Below are positions 33,956 to 44,357 of a stretch of DNA of 64,000 nucleotides, piece by piece. The first letter of the stretch is position 1, and each line of letters starts with the position of its first letter. The DNA is from Leptasterias polaris (taxonomy: Eukaryota > Echinodermata > Asteroidea > Forcipulatida > Asteriidae): the NCBI GenBank assembly GCA_037783415.1, contig JAZGTN010000176.1:496001-560000 (forward strand), in the 5' to 3' direction. The translations under genes and the position numbers were made by a program. The notes under the pieces are model-generated. The model was not told the origin of the DNA. It did not search any database and saw nothing but the letters and a program-made list of their open reading frames with translations.

Positions 33956-34776
33956 TGCCCCAACCTCGTTCCCAGTGGTGTACGATCTCGCCGCGCCATG
34001 ATTTTTTCCTTCCCAGAATGCATCGCTCGATCATATCCCCCTGGAAGTGTGAAATATCCAAATATATTGGATATTTTAATTAGTCCATTCTGTGTTAGAG
34101 ACTACGCAGAGCGCGCTGTCAAGAGACGCACAAGTCATAGAGCAACTGGTCCCCTCTCATTCTTTTTCAATCCTGTGATACATCTAACTGTATGCAGTTT
34201 AAGGTGACCATACAAAAACATGATTCATTTGAAATGTATTGCGTGGAAATACGTGCATTTTACACGCGCGTACTTAGCGCCTGACAAGCGCCTATGGGCG
34301 ATCGAAAGTTTTTAACAAGCGTGCACGCAGAGCAGTCACTTTTGGTGAGCCAATCAGCGTTGATTTTTAGTGTTTCCCTTCCAGGGGTTAGAGACGTTAG
34401 CGGGCGTTACGGCGCGCTGCCCATGGTAGCGAGGCTGGGTGTGTCCCTTTAAGGTGACCATATAAAAATAGTTCATTTGAAATGTGTTCTTGTGATACAT
34501 CTAACTGTATGCAGTTTAAGGTGACCATACAAAAACATGATTCATTTGAAATGTATTGCGTGGAAATACGTGCATTTTTACACACGCGTACTAAGCGCCC
34601 GACAAGCGCCTACAAGCGATCGAAAGTTTTTAACAAGCGTGCACGCAGAGCAGTCACTTTTGGTGAGCCAATCAGCGTTGATTTTTAGTGTTTCCCTTCC
34701 AGGGGTTAGAGACGTACGCGGAGTTAGCGGGCGTACGGCGGGTGCGTGCGCGCAGTCGCAGCAAGTATGAACCGAC

Positions 34777-35112
34777 CATAGAAATAGAACCCGGAGAACG
34801 CTGAGTGCGTCATTGTGCGTGCAATTTTGTTGTGAGACCATTTTTATAGACGCGCGTACGCCATTTATTTTACGCGTGTATGGCAAAATTAGCATTAAGC
34901 CAGTGATAATATTTTGCCATACAGTAGACGTCATGAACATTGACCAAAAAAAAAACGTAGAAACGGTCTCTGTGCGTTGCCATTTTGCCATACACACGTG
35001 TCACGTGATGATCATTTTGCCATGCACGCGTGTTGCGTGGTATCGATACGACGCGTCCACAGACGACACAGAGGGCGGTCCAGCTCAGCGTTCTCCGGGT
35101 TCTATTTCTATG
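34777..35112. mobile_element. hAT-type MITE, 8-bp TSD GAACCGAC
   Basis: Perfect 28-bp terminal inverted repeat starting CATAGAAATAGAACCCGGAG (34777) and ending CTCCGGGTTCTATTTCTATG (35112). GAACCGAC is duplicated exactly at 34769-34776 and 35113-35120. The interior holds several TTTTGCCATACACGCG-type repeats. At 336 bp it is non-coding. Confidence 0.93.
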
Positions 35113-35120
35113 GAACCGAC

Positions 35121-35356
35121 CTATAGATAGGTTGCAATATGACGTAAATCGGCCATCTTTACGGGCAATTTGGAACACACAGTCATGCGTTACGCGTGAG
35201 AACGGCGTGCAGCACGCGCACATTTTTTTATAAAAACTCATTGCATGATTGGTTAGTGAATGACGCGGCTGCATTAATAATTTGAGCGCTTGACGCGCCT
35301 GCAAGCCAAAATGCGATTTGCCCGTAAAGATGGCATCTACTGGGAACTATCTATAG
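35121..35356. mobile_element. solo MITE matching the inner arms of the 29-30 kb foldback
   Basis: CTATAGATAG at the left and CTATCTATAG at the right are exact inverses. The body matches 29952-30178 (GGCCATCTTTACxGGCAATTTGGAACACACAG-type text, GCACGCGCACATTT, CTCATTGCATGATTGGTTAG). It abuts the target duplication of the hAT MITE on its left. A TA target duplication is possible. Confidence 0.82.
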
Positions 35357-36250
35357 CGGGTGATACGATATGGCGCGCTGCCCATTGTATTTAGCGAGCC
35401 AATGTACTTGATGTGTCTTTTGATCAACCACATGACTAATTAAAATATCCAATATATTTGGATATTTAAAAAAAGTCACACTTTCAGGGGGGTTACGATC
35501 GAGCAAGGCATTCTGGGAAAGAAAAAAAACATGGCGCGGCAAGATCGTACACCACTGAGAACGAGGTTTGAGATCAACTGGTGCCCTCTCATTCTTCTTT
35601 GATCGTGGGACATGACTAACTGTATGCAGTTTAGGGTGACTGTGTAAAAACAAGATTCATTTGAAATCGAATCGCGTCAAAATACTTGCATTTTCACACG
35701 CGCCTACTATAATAATAATAATAGTTAACATTTATAACGCGCCATGTCTGTCAGACTTGACACTCCTGCAGGGCCGAATAGATGGAATTGCAATCATAGA
35801 GTTATCAGCCTCGCTACCATGGGCAGCGCGCCGTATCGATATACCTCTCGTCACTAACCCCTGGTAGGGATGTGTAGAAAAACAACGCTGATTGGCTATC
35901 TAAAGTGAACACTTTGCGTCCACGCGTGTTGAAAACTTTCGAGCGCTTGCATGGCGCTTGAAGGACGCTTAGTACGCGATGGTACGCGCGTGTAAAAATG
36001 CAAGTATTTTGACGCGTTTCGATTTCAAATGAATCTTGTTTTTACACGGTCACCCTAAACTGCATGCAGTTAGAAATGTCACAAGATCAAAGAATAATGA
36101 GAGGGTACCAGTTATTCTGTGACTTGAATCCGGCGGTTTGCGGGCTACCACACTAACGCGCGCGTAGACTGGATCGACTACAGGCCTAATTTAAAATGTG
36201 CTAGATTCTAGCATGCACATTTTAACGAACCAATTCCAGGGGGATATGAG

Positions 36251-36701
36251 CATAGAGTTATATATAAGAACTAGAGGGCGCACTGGCAATACTGCGTGCA
36301 TAAACGCGCCGGGACCGCAAGGACGCACGAGCGCCATTTTGTAAAAGACAAAATTGAATACGAAGTATACGATGAGCGTGTATGGTAAATGTACGCATCG
36401 CGCGCTCGGTGTTCATGTTGTTGTTTTGCGTACAGTAAAGTAGTGGTAGTAGCACTAGAAACATGGCCGCACCACCCGCGCACGTAATTTTTTTCCCCAG
36501 GAGAGATGAGGCCACTTAGCATAAATTGGCGTGTTTTCTACCAAAATCAGTCTTTTTTAAATTGATTACAAAAATTATTATAACACGCAAATTAATGCTA
36601 AGTGGCCTCATCTCTCCTGGGAAAAAAAATTACGCCACCCGCGCGATGAGTCACGTAACTGGGCTAGTGCGCACTCTAGTTCTTCTATATATAACTCTAT
36701 G
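36251..36701. mobile_element. hAT-type MITE, 8-bp TSD GATATGAG, with inner palindrome
   Basis: CATAGAGTTATATATA at 36251 and TATATATAACTCTATG to 36701, with GATATGAG repeated exactly at 36243-36250 and 36702-36709. A second inverted pair lies inside (GGAGAGATGAGGCCACTTAGC at 36500-36521; inverse at 36598-36620), probably a nested hairpin. 451 bp, non-coding. Confidence 0.92.
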
Positions 36702-36771
36702 GATATGAGGGAGCAAGGCATGCTGGGAAAAAATGGCGCGGCGAGATCAATCCTCCCTTGGAACGAGGTTG

Positions 36772-36791
36772 TAGAGTTATATATAACTCTA
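36772..36791. repeat. 20-bp perfect palindrome of the hAT MITE terminus
   Basis: TAGAGTTATATATAACTCTA is the two termini of the 36251-36701 element joined end to end with nothing between. It may be the scar of an internally deleted copy. Confidence 0.6.
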
Positions 36792-36792
36792 T

Positions 36793-36950
36793 GATTGCAA
36801 TAGACGTCATTGGCCGCCATCTTTGATGAATTGTGCACGCGTGAAGAGCTATCATTGGCTGAGATTCGTGCGTAGCGCGTACACGCGTGCACTTTGCACT
36901 TTTCCATTGTTTTACATCAAAGATGGCGGTCAATGACGCGTATTGCAATC
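36793..36950. mobile_element. 158-bp MITE (GATTGCAATA termini)
   Basis: GATTGCAATAGACGTCATTG-GCCGCCATCTTTGATG is inverted as CATCAAAGATGGCGGTCAATGACGCGTATTGCAATC. The palindromic ends are 35-36 bp long. The interior has GTGCACGCGTG and CACGCGTGCAC. Confidence 0.8.
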
Positions 36951-36984
36951 TAGTGCTAACTGTATAGCAGAAAAATCTGCTTAA

Positions 36985-38870
36985 AGGGACACACCGGCTT
37001 CGTTGGGCTATTTTGGCTACAAAATAGACTAAAACATGACTCCAAAGGTCTTCCAGGAATGGAGAAGAACGGTTCCTAAAAGAAACCATCAATTTTGGTC
37101 GTTTTTGAGCATTTTTCAAAAAACGAAGGTCACATGGGTTATCCGAACCACTTTTTTGGTTCGGATAACCCTCGTGATCTTCGGAGTTAGTTTTACTTCT
37201 AGCCGTATAAAAATTAATTACTGCACCGAATTCAACTCTGTTTTTTAACAAGAATTCATGAGTATTTGACACACAAAAATACGTATTCAAATTATGGATA
37301 CAAGTTGTAAATAATACAAAAAAGTCGAACGTAAGATTTTATTTCAGAGAGTCCGAGCAACGGAAGCGTGTCTTACAGTGCACAGCGTGGGGACTATGTA
37401 CACGTAACACAGGGGCAGTCGTGTCGCTTGCGAGCAGAGTATCTCGTCAGTGCTAGCACGAAGGAAACCCACTATAGCCAAGAGATAGCTGTACCTGGAA
37501 GCTCATGAACATGTGGGAGGGGTAGGGAGCCAGACCACCAACTACGTTGTTGTTATTGCGGGTTTGCTAGACGGTACACCTCGCTGATCGAATCCGTTGT
37601 TTCAAAATCGCAACTTTTCAATGCTCTGTGTACGTTCCTTGACCTGATTTGTACCAAATTTCTTGGTAATTGAATAAGATTTATGTCAATACATAGGAAT
37701 ACCACTTTTATATTGACGGTACAATTAGTTTAAACAAAATTTGTGACAAACAATTCCCCCAAAACAAGCCTCCCAAAAAAAAAAAAAACCCAAAACGGAG
37801 CCCCTGAAGGGACAAGTGAAAAAGAAATTAAAAATTAAAAGGTGGAAAAAATCAACCTCACTCAAAATTTCTATTGCATCCCTCGACACACAAAATTCCA
37901 ACAAAATCATTTCGTTTCCTCAAAATATTATTAAATTCGATGAAAATATAATTTTGTCTCACAAAAAAATATTTTTCATTTTGAGAACGCAGTGTGTTTT
38001 TCTAGGTAACGAAATGAGATTATTTCTAGAAAATAGGTTCTCATTCCCTTGAACACGCTTTCTTTCCCCCGAACTACAATTAAGTTCCCCAGAAATACGC
38101 TTTCGTTCCCTGAAGACAAGCATTCGTTTCCTCGAAATATGATTTTGTTCGCAAGAAATATACTTTCGTTCGCTCGAAATATGCTTTCCTTCCCCCAAAA
38201 ACGCTTTCTTTCCCTTGAAAGGAGATTTCGTTCCCTAAAAAAAAGCTTTCGATTCCTCGAAATACGACTGAATTTTTTGCCCGAAATATACTTTCATTCA
38301 CCCGAAATATGCTATCGCTCCCTAAAAATACGCTTTCGTTCTCTCGCAATGAGATTTTGTTCTCCAGAATTCCTCTTCCGTTCCCTCAAGATAGCTTTTG
38401 TTCCCTTAAGATAGCTTTCGTTCCCCTGAAGTCCAATCACACCAATTTGTTACATTCCTTTGTGAGGGGCGACTTTGAGAGGGGACGAGTTTGTATGGGA
38501 GGGGGCGACTTTGCTAGGGGGCGACTTTGTAGTTGGGGGACTTTGTGATTGGCGAGTTTGTGTCCGTTGTTTATACACACTTTCAGATGGATAACGTGGA
38601 CTGGATCCTCATGCCTTGTCGTTGTAAAACACTTACATAAACAGAGCACCAGTCTACTTGCAACATTGCATAGCATGTATTTCGTAAATTTGACACTTGC
38701 AACGGCTGGTAAAGCGTATACGTTGACCTTTGACCGCTTTTGGGTTTTTTCTGTCATTTCTCGTTAATTACGTGATATTTTTGTTTTAAAAAAAATATAA
38801 AAACCATCTAGAAATAATTGTCTTTGATTCTACATGACTAAATTACGTAAACAGGTAACCGGTGCGTCCC
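36985..38870. mobile_element. 1.9 kb TTAA-flanked non-autonomous DNA transposon
   Basis: TTAA|AGGGACACACCGG at 36981 and CCGGTGCGTCCC|TTAA to 38874. It is the single-arm form of the family whose palindromic form is 6857-10966. Order: GGCTTCGTTGGGC end, GAAGATCACGAGGGTTATCC-like hairpin (37134-37180), GGGTAGGGAGCCAGACCA, 21-bp minisatellite (38041-38420), GGCGACTTTG repeats (38465-38550), TTAGTCATGTAGAATC-like right end. No transposase frame was seen. Confidence 0.87.
38041..38420. repeat. about 21-bp minisatellite in the TTAA element
   Basis: Degenerate units such as CGAAATATGCTTTCGTTCCCT. As in the other copies it produces long 'SFPRN'-type frames on both strands that are not genes. Confidence 0.8.
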
Positions 38871-38879
38871 TTAAAGCAC

Positions 38880-39365
38880 ACACAAGCGTGTTTCACAGGT
38901 TATCAAGAAAATAAGGCAGCCATCTTGCGCGTTCACTACGGATTTGCATTCATGAGCGTTACTTTGCAGCGACCGGTACTTTTGAGTCGGTTGAGGCATT
39001 TCCATACAGCCCAGCGCGAGTCAGCACCAAGTTGGAGTTCTTCTTTTGCACTTGGACATGGATGTTACTGTTGGAATGGAAGGTTGGCAAGCCTTTTTTC
39101 CATAATGCTGCTTCCATAAGGCTACACTCGGTTTAGTTTCACTGAAAAACTTTTCCTGGATTTGACTCTTGAGCCGTCTCTTTGCTGGTTCATGGCCGAA
39201 AAGAGGGTGACGCTCATCTGTAATTTGGCGTTGCCGTATGGTGTTCTAAAGAATGTGCGTCGCGTCGTGCCGTCGCGTCGTCCGTCGTGTCTTCCGTCAC
39301 AATTGTAGTCTTAACAACACCATACACAAGATGGTTCTCGACAAGAATGACATGGTATTAGTTAC
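38880..39365. other. no recognisable gene
   Basis: Contains a CGTCGCGTCGT-rich simple patch (39248-39290). Short open frames only. Confidence 0.35.
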
Positions 39366-39372
39366 ATGAGTC

Positions 39373-39531
39373 CAGGGCTCGATTTCACCATGGAGGAATA
39401 AGAACACGATTTCACAAAGAGTTCAGATTGATCATAACTGTAAATCCATCGCAGTTGCTTAGAGTGATGTCACAATACAAATCACTATGGTAATACTGAT
39501 AATCTTAGTGCTTTGTGAAATCGACCCCAGG
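39373..39531. mobile_element. hAT-like MITE (CAGGGCTCGATTTCAC termini)
   Basis: CAGGGCTCGATTTCACxA at the left and TTTGTGAAATCGACCCCAG at the right are inverted. The internal text GATTGATCATAACTG / AGTGATGTCACAATAC is AT-rich. The right terminus is altered (CCCCAGG) and no exact 8-bp duplication was found, so this is an older copy. Confidence 0.65.
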
Positions 39532-40780
39532 AGCCCTGGAACAACGTAATCTACCTGTCATTCTGCAGTATATGCGCTTGTGCGTGACTAACTTGTACGG
39601 GAATCCCCTCCCCCCCCGCCCCCCCCAAAAAAAAATATATATATATAAAAAAACAAAAAAACAAAACAAACACGCTTATACATGGCAGTTACCGGGGGTA
39701 CTTCCATTATTTTTGTATTATTCCCTTTTCTGAAAACTGTTGGGGTAGCTTTGTTCCATTGTTAAAAGTACCCCGTATAGCTTTGTGTAAATGCCCCCCT
39801 CCCCCCCCCCCCCCCCCCCACCACGCAAACATGTTTGCTAATCCAGTAAAGGCGAGTTCACTCGCTGCGTTTTCACTGCGTATATGCAGCGCGCGGACCC
39901 ATGATAAATCACCGTGCGCAGTGTGTAAATGGAAGCGCACTGCGTAGTCATACTGCGCTTCTGCGTCCGAATTATACAAAACTAAAACTAGGTCGTACAC
40001 ACTAGTCGGATGATATGCGTTGTCGGACAAATTGAAATATTATTTTAATATTTGTCGGATGCGTTTAGGCCACCCTACGCAGTGTCAGTGAATGATGGCA
40101 GAACCTGACTAGAGAAGTTGAAAATCGTGCGCCTATTTCCAAATCTGTATAACACAAGTTTCAAAGAATCACCGAGATGTAAACATAGCAGTGACTCATT
40201 GAAGGAAATTGGGAATGCGGTAAAGATTGGAAGGAATGCAACTTATGCAAGGATAAATCACTTAAATTATGAAAGGATCATTGCACTGCGTGTATGTATG
40301 AACACAAGTTGACGCGTGCGTTTCCGCACGCTCACGCAAATTTGATGCGTATCTATTGTTTATTTTGATGAAGTATGAACGATAAATTCGAATTCGCATT
40401 GTCGGGTGAACCGGCCTTAAGTATGAACCGGCCTTAAGTAGAGGACTTCTCTGTGTTCTCCCATTGTTTGGACTTAGTTTTGTACACTAAACCGAAGCGA
40501 TGACGTCCTCACTCTGTCGGAACACCCGGATCCTTTTGTTAAAAGTCCTCGGTTTGAATGTGTAGAAATCCCCACAAACACAACCTGGAAGGCTCCGCGT
40601 AAAACAAAAAGGCGTTCGTAAAAAAAAGTTGCCGTCGCCCCCAAAAAGATAAAAGGCGCCGCAAAAAAAAAAAAAAAAATGTCGCAGCAAAACAAAAAGT
40701 TGCCGCCATAAAATAAAAAAGTTACAGTAAGATCGCCATAGAAAATGGAAAGATGTTCCATTTAACTGGTACAGAGTTGA
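39532..40780. other. low-complexity stretch with C, A and AT runs; no gene
   Basis: Poly(C)/poly(A)/(AT)n at 39608-39670, a run of about 29 C (39795-39824) and A runs at 40615-40690. GTATGAACCGGCCTTAAG is repeated directly at 40408-40438. Open frames here reflect homopolymers. Confidence 0.5.
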
Positions 40781-41095
40781 ATGGAGCATCCCATCTTTCC
40801 ACGAATAAAAATATTCTCACCATTGCACTCGTAAATAATATAACGGGTCATCAGTAGAGTAAAGTAATAAGGATTATAGCCGATGGTATACGTTTGGAAA
40901 TTACTCTAAATATGAATGCTAATAAAAACATACTGGTAAGAAACCTACAGAACCTTTCGATAGTATAAAGCAGTTTGAAAAACATTCCAATTTAAAGTGG
41001 TATGGTCATGTAAAAGCTCACAGTTTTTATGCCCCAAAATTTGAATCTATGAAGCGTTACAGTCAGAAACGTTTCTCAGATTGTGTATTCCTATA

Positions 41096-42011
41096 GACTG
41101 TGCAAGTCATCGCGCGTATCGGAGCGAGAAAACACGTCAAGTGAAGAACAGGTTTTTTTTCTGAAATCAAATCATTGTTTTTAAATTAGATCTATGAACA
41201 AATCTGACCAACAAAAATAATCTTTACAATTTGCATAAAAATGAGTTTTAGCTTTTATAATAAACACACAAATCATTTGTTAGTTTTTGTTGAAACAAAC
41301 TGAAAACTCTGGGACAAGGATGCTTATTAATTTGATCTTAACTTTTTAGGAAACCCTTTTGTAAATCCACACCTGATACATGCAACCACTAAAAGCAGGT
41401 AAACGCAGACGCGCGATGATCGCACGGGCGTATAATTAACACATGACGCAGTTTAAGGAGGACGCTGACGCCTCGACAACTGTAGACTGCAAATGTAAGG
41501 GCTTAACGTCTGACAATAGACCTTATGCATTGACGTCACCAAGCCGCCATCTTAGAGGTAAACTGATGATGAAACAATGGAAACGCGCTGATTTGTACGC
41601 GCGGCGCACAAGACTGGCCAATGAGCATCTTCCTTTTGACCTCTAGGTGAGGGCGCCCTACTCAAATGACGTCATATGCATAAGGTCTATTACAGCGTCT
41701 GGTGATTATCATCGCGCGACCAAAACAAATTTGGTGATCGGAGGTGGGCAAAAATTCTTAATCTTTTGCAAGTAACCGGAAGCAGAGGTCAAGTTTAATT
41801 CTTGGGTTTTCTTCGTTGTATTGTTGAATTGATTTAACTTTCATATTTTTGATCACTTAGTATTACATTCCCAACAACATATTAAATTTTCATGGTCATA
41901 AAGTACGTTAAACTAAAATAATAGACGAAACAAAATATTGCCAACGTAAAACTCCATGGTTGGGACCACAATGGTCCCGGAAGTTCGCTTACGCGCGAGA
42001 CTTGCACAGTC
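41096..42011. mobile_element. non-autonomous DNA transposon (GACTGTGCAAGTC termini), copy 2
   Basis: TA|GACTGTGCAAGTCATCGCGCG at the left and CGCGCGAGACTTGCACAGTC|TA at the right. The body is collinear with 22834-23560, apart from the extra 171 bp of a nested MITE (41518-41688). 916 bp, non-coding. Confidence 0.86.
41518..41688. mobile_element. nested MITE with resolved empty site
   Basis: AGACCTTATGCATTGACGTCA at the left and TGACGTCATATGCATAAGGTCT at the right. The sister element reads CTGACAATTACAGCG, whereas here CTGACAAT and ATTACAGCG flank the insert. The shared dinucleotide AT is therefore duplicated. The terminal text is close to that of 23565-23740, so both belong to one family. Confidence 0.85.
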
Positions 42012-42299
42012 TATTAAGGATCGTTCTTCCTGCGTGGACTTATTCGATCAGGATTTTCGGCGATATCTCAAAAACGCGAGCACCTATAGAAATAACTTTT
42101 CACAGTTTAGTTTTATTGTATTTATCTAAATTTATATAGGATTAAAACAATAGAAGAGTCCCAAAAACCAACGGTATAATTTGCATTTAAAGTAAAAACG
42201 TTTGGTGAGTTAAGTTTATGTCAGCGGCCGAACATGGAAGAGTCTGTCGCTAGTTCCTCTTAACGGGACTCCTTCCCAGTAGCAATCATACATCACAGT

Positions 42300-44150
42300 A
42301 CATACTCCAGTGTTAAGGTAATACCACGTGACACATGATGACGTCATCAATCTAAAACTTCACACATATGTTGTCTGCATAAAGGTCATTATGTATACCA
42401 ATTTTGAAACGATTATCATAAACTTCGCCACAGACATCTAGTAAAAGTGTATTTTGAGCTGTTTTTAACCTGCCGCTAGAGGGCGCTTTTAGATTCAATG
42501 ACGTCATCGGTCCAATTTTTGTAAACCAGACCTTTGCTCGCCTATAACATCGTTAACAAAAACTTCAAAAAATTTGCCACTTTTAAATAACAAGGCACTT
42601 CAGGTTTCGACCGGAAGTAGAGGTCATGTCATGTCACGCACACAATGAAAAATGAAGACCTATATTACCTCTCTATAATCCCGCAAAAAGCAACCGACGG
42701 TCTCTTCGTCTTGATTTGATATGGATTTTCAAAGATTAAAATTGTTAATGTTTAAAAACCTTGTAATTTGACACCTGATGACGTCATCATGACGTAATTG
42801 AAGCGGTTTCATCTCCTAATGGTTATCTAACTATGGTAGAAATTTCAAGGTTATATGAGCTTGGGAAGTGTGCTTTTGTTAGCGGACAAGCGACGGAGAG
42901 AAGAAGAAGAAGAAGAAGAAGTATTAAGAACTAGCCTTAAGTTTTTGTTGTAACAAAAACAAGGTGTTCGGAATGTCGTTCAATTTTTGGTCGTAACACA
43001 TCCCAGTTTGAATACATGTAAGCTACATTTCAGCTTGACCAAGCATTTATTACTCAGTATATAGATCCTTTAAGGTGTCATGTGACACTTGATGACGTCA
43101 TCGTGGTGTGAACTAATTTTTTGGATGTAACAAATCCCAACTTGGATACATGCAAAGTTTCAGCTTGATTACCAAAGTTGTTCTGTACTTATTAATCTTG
43201 TACGAACTAGCAGTGGCTTAAATGTAAATGAAAATTTTGGTAAACATGACTCTGTTAGAAATTTGTACGAACAGTTTTTAGCAAAAGTTAGTGAATGAGT
43301 CTATTTAGAAACAAATTATTCCCCAACTACTTTCATGAGAGTTACTTCCTTCTATAGTTTGAACCAAAATTAATAAAGTTATCCTTTTCCTGTGCAATTT
43401 GGACTGCATGTATTACATACTGAAGTTCCTACTCATATCACGCATAGAACAGAAGCACCACAAACTACAGAATGTTCCGAGTTTACATTATACCACAAAT
43501 CCCAAAATGTCTGTAGCGCCCGCTAGAGTTGACTTTTGAATTGCGAGTTTACTCAATTGGTTTTTGGACGGCCATTGGATGGAAGTATAATGTTTCTTAA
43601 TATGATCGGCTGGTTCCCTTTATGATCACATATGAAATAATCGTGTACGATTTTTTTCACAACAATGCTTACATGTTTAGAATGATAGAACATAAGAATC
43701 AAGTGTTTGACGGGCGCGGGCATCGATCTGCATGCTAATTTCCATGGTAGTCGCTTTGGAATCAAAACCCAATATTTTTGAATGATTATCCACTTGATTG
43801 CAAGCCTAAAGATGTTATTCAAAATAATAAATAAAGTTGCCACCATTCCTGTGTCTATGAATGCAACAAAACATCAGCAGATCGTGACCGTAGTTTTTAT
43901 CTAGCGCCCTCTGTGTAAAGGCAGCGCTGATGTAACACATCCCAGCCTAAATACTTGCAAAGTTTAAGCTTGATGCCAAAGTTGTTCTGTACGTATTAGA
44001 TCTTGTAAAACACTACCTTGGTGGTAATATAACTTGAAAATTGATGACGTCATGCAGACGTCATCACTTCATATTTTATAAATTCATTACCTTTCAAGTT
44101 TCAAAAGCCTAGCATTTGTTTGTTAACGAGGTTTGCATGGACGGCTGTTT
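42300..44150 (+). repeat. GGTGTTCGG hairpin family, block D (left of the XPG/CXC gene)
   Basis: 42310-42985 is the inverse of block C (GATGACGTCATC, GCCGCTAGAGGGCGC, CCGGAAGTAGAGGTCATG, (GAA)n at 42898-42922) and ends ACAAAAACAAGGTGTTCGG (42954-42972). A new unit begins there: TAACACATCCCAG text at 42997-43150 recurs at 43933-44085 with the segment AGTTGTTCTGTACGTATTAGATCTTGTAAAACAC. The conserved coding region of the pseudogene follows within 80 bp. Confidence 0.65.
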
Positions 44151-44357
44151 TAGAGACTAACAAAGCGTTCTACGCCTAGGAGGGCTCCACACCGAAATGA
44201 GTTTCTTGGGATGCATCGGCCATCTAATGGCAGGAAGTGGCCTAGAGCAGGTTCTTGAAGTTGTCTATGCTGACAACGCTGTGAAACACATGCTAAGTGG
44301 AAAAGCGATTGCTAGGGCTGTGCGAGGTCATTTAATGGTGTATATGCTGCACTCAAT

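Larger units (their letters stand above)
33965..36130. repeat. composite of duplicated and inverted GCGC-rich repeats
   Basis: 33965-34100 is inverted at 35430-35575 (GATATTTxxATTAGTC, ATTCTGGGAAxGAAAAAA, GAACGAGGTT). 34175-34415 is repeated directly at 34492-34735 (offset 317) and inverted at 35880-36090 (CAATCAGCGTTG, GTGCACGCAGAGCAGTCAC, GGAAATACGTGCATTTT). Two complete MITEs sit inside. A related copy lies at 21180-21590. No gene was recognised. Confidence 0.7.
40795..42220. repeat. dispersed repeat (as at 30.5 and 48.4 kb) split by a DNA transposon
   Basis: 40795-41095 and 42012-42220 together read as the inverse of 48260-48545: AACGTTTCTCAGATTGTGTATTC, then, beyond the insertion, TTCTTCCTGCGTGG, GATATCTCAAAAACGCG and TTTATATAGGATTAAAACAAT. 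The copies at 30525 and 48260 are uninterrupted here, giving an empty-site comparison for 41096-42011. Confidence 0.68.

Noticed and set aside
39759..39947. proline-rich protein
   Set aside because: The proline run comes from a C homopolymer of about 29 bases. The same holds for frames at 51868-52309 and 53742-53969.
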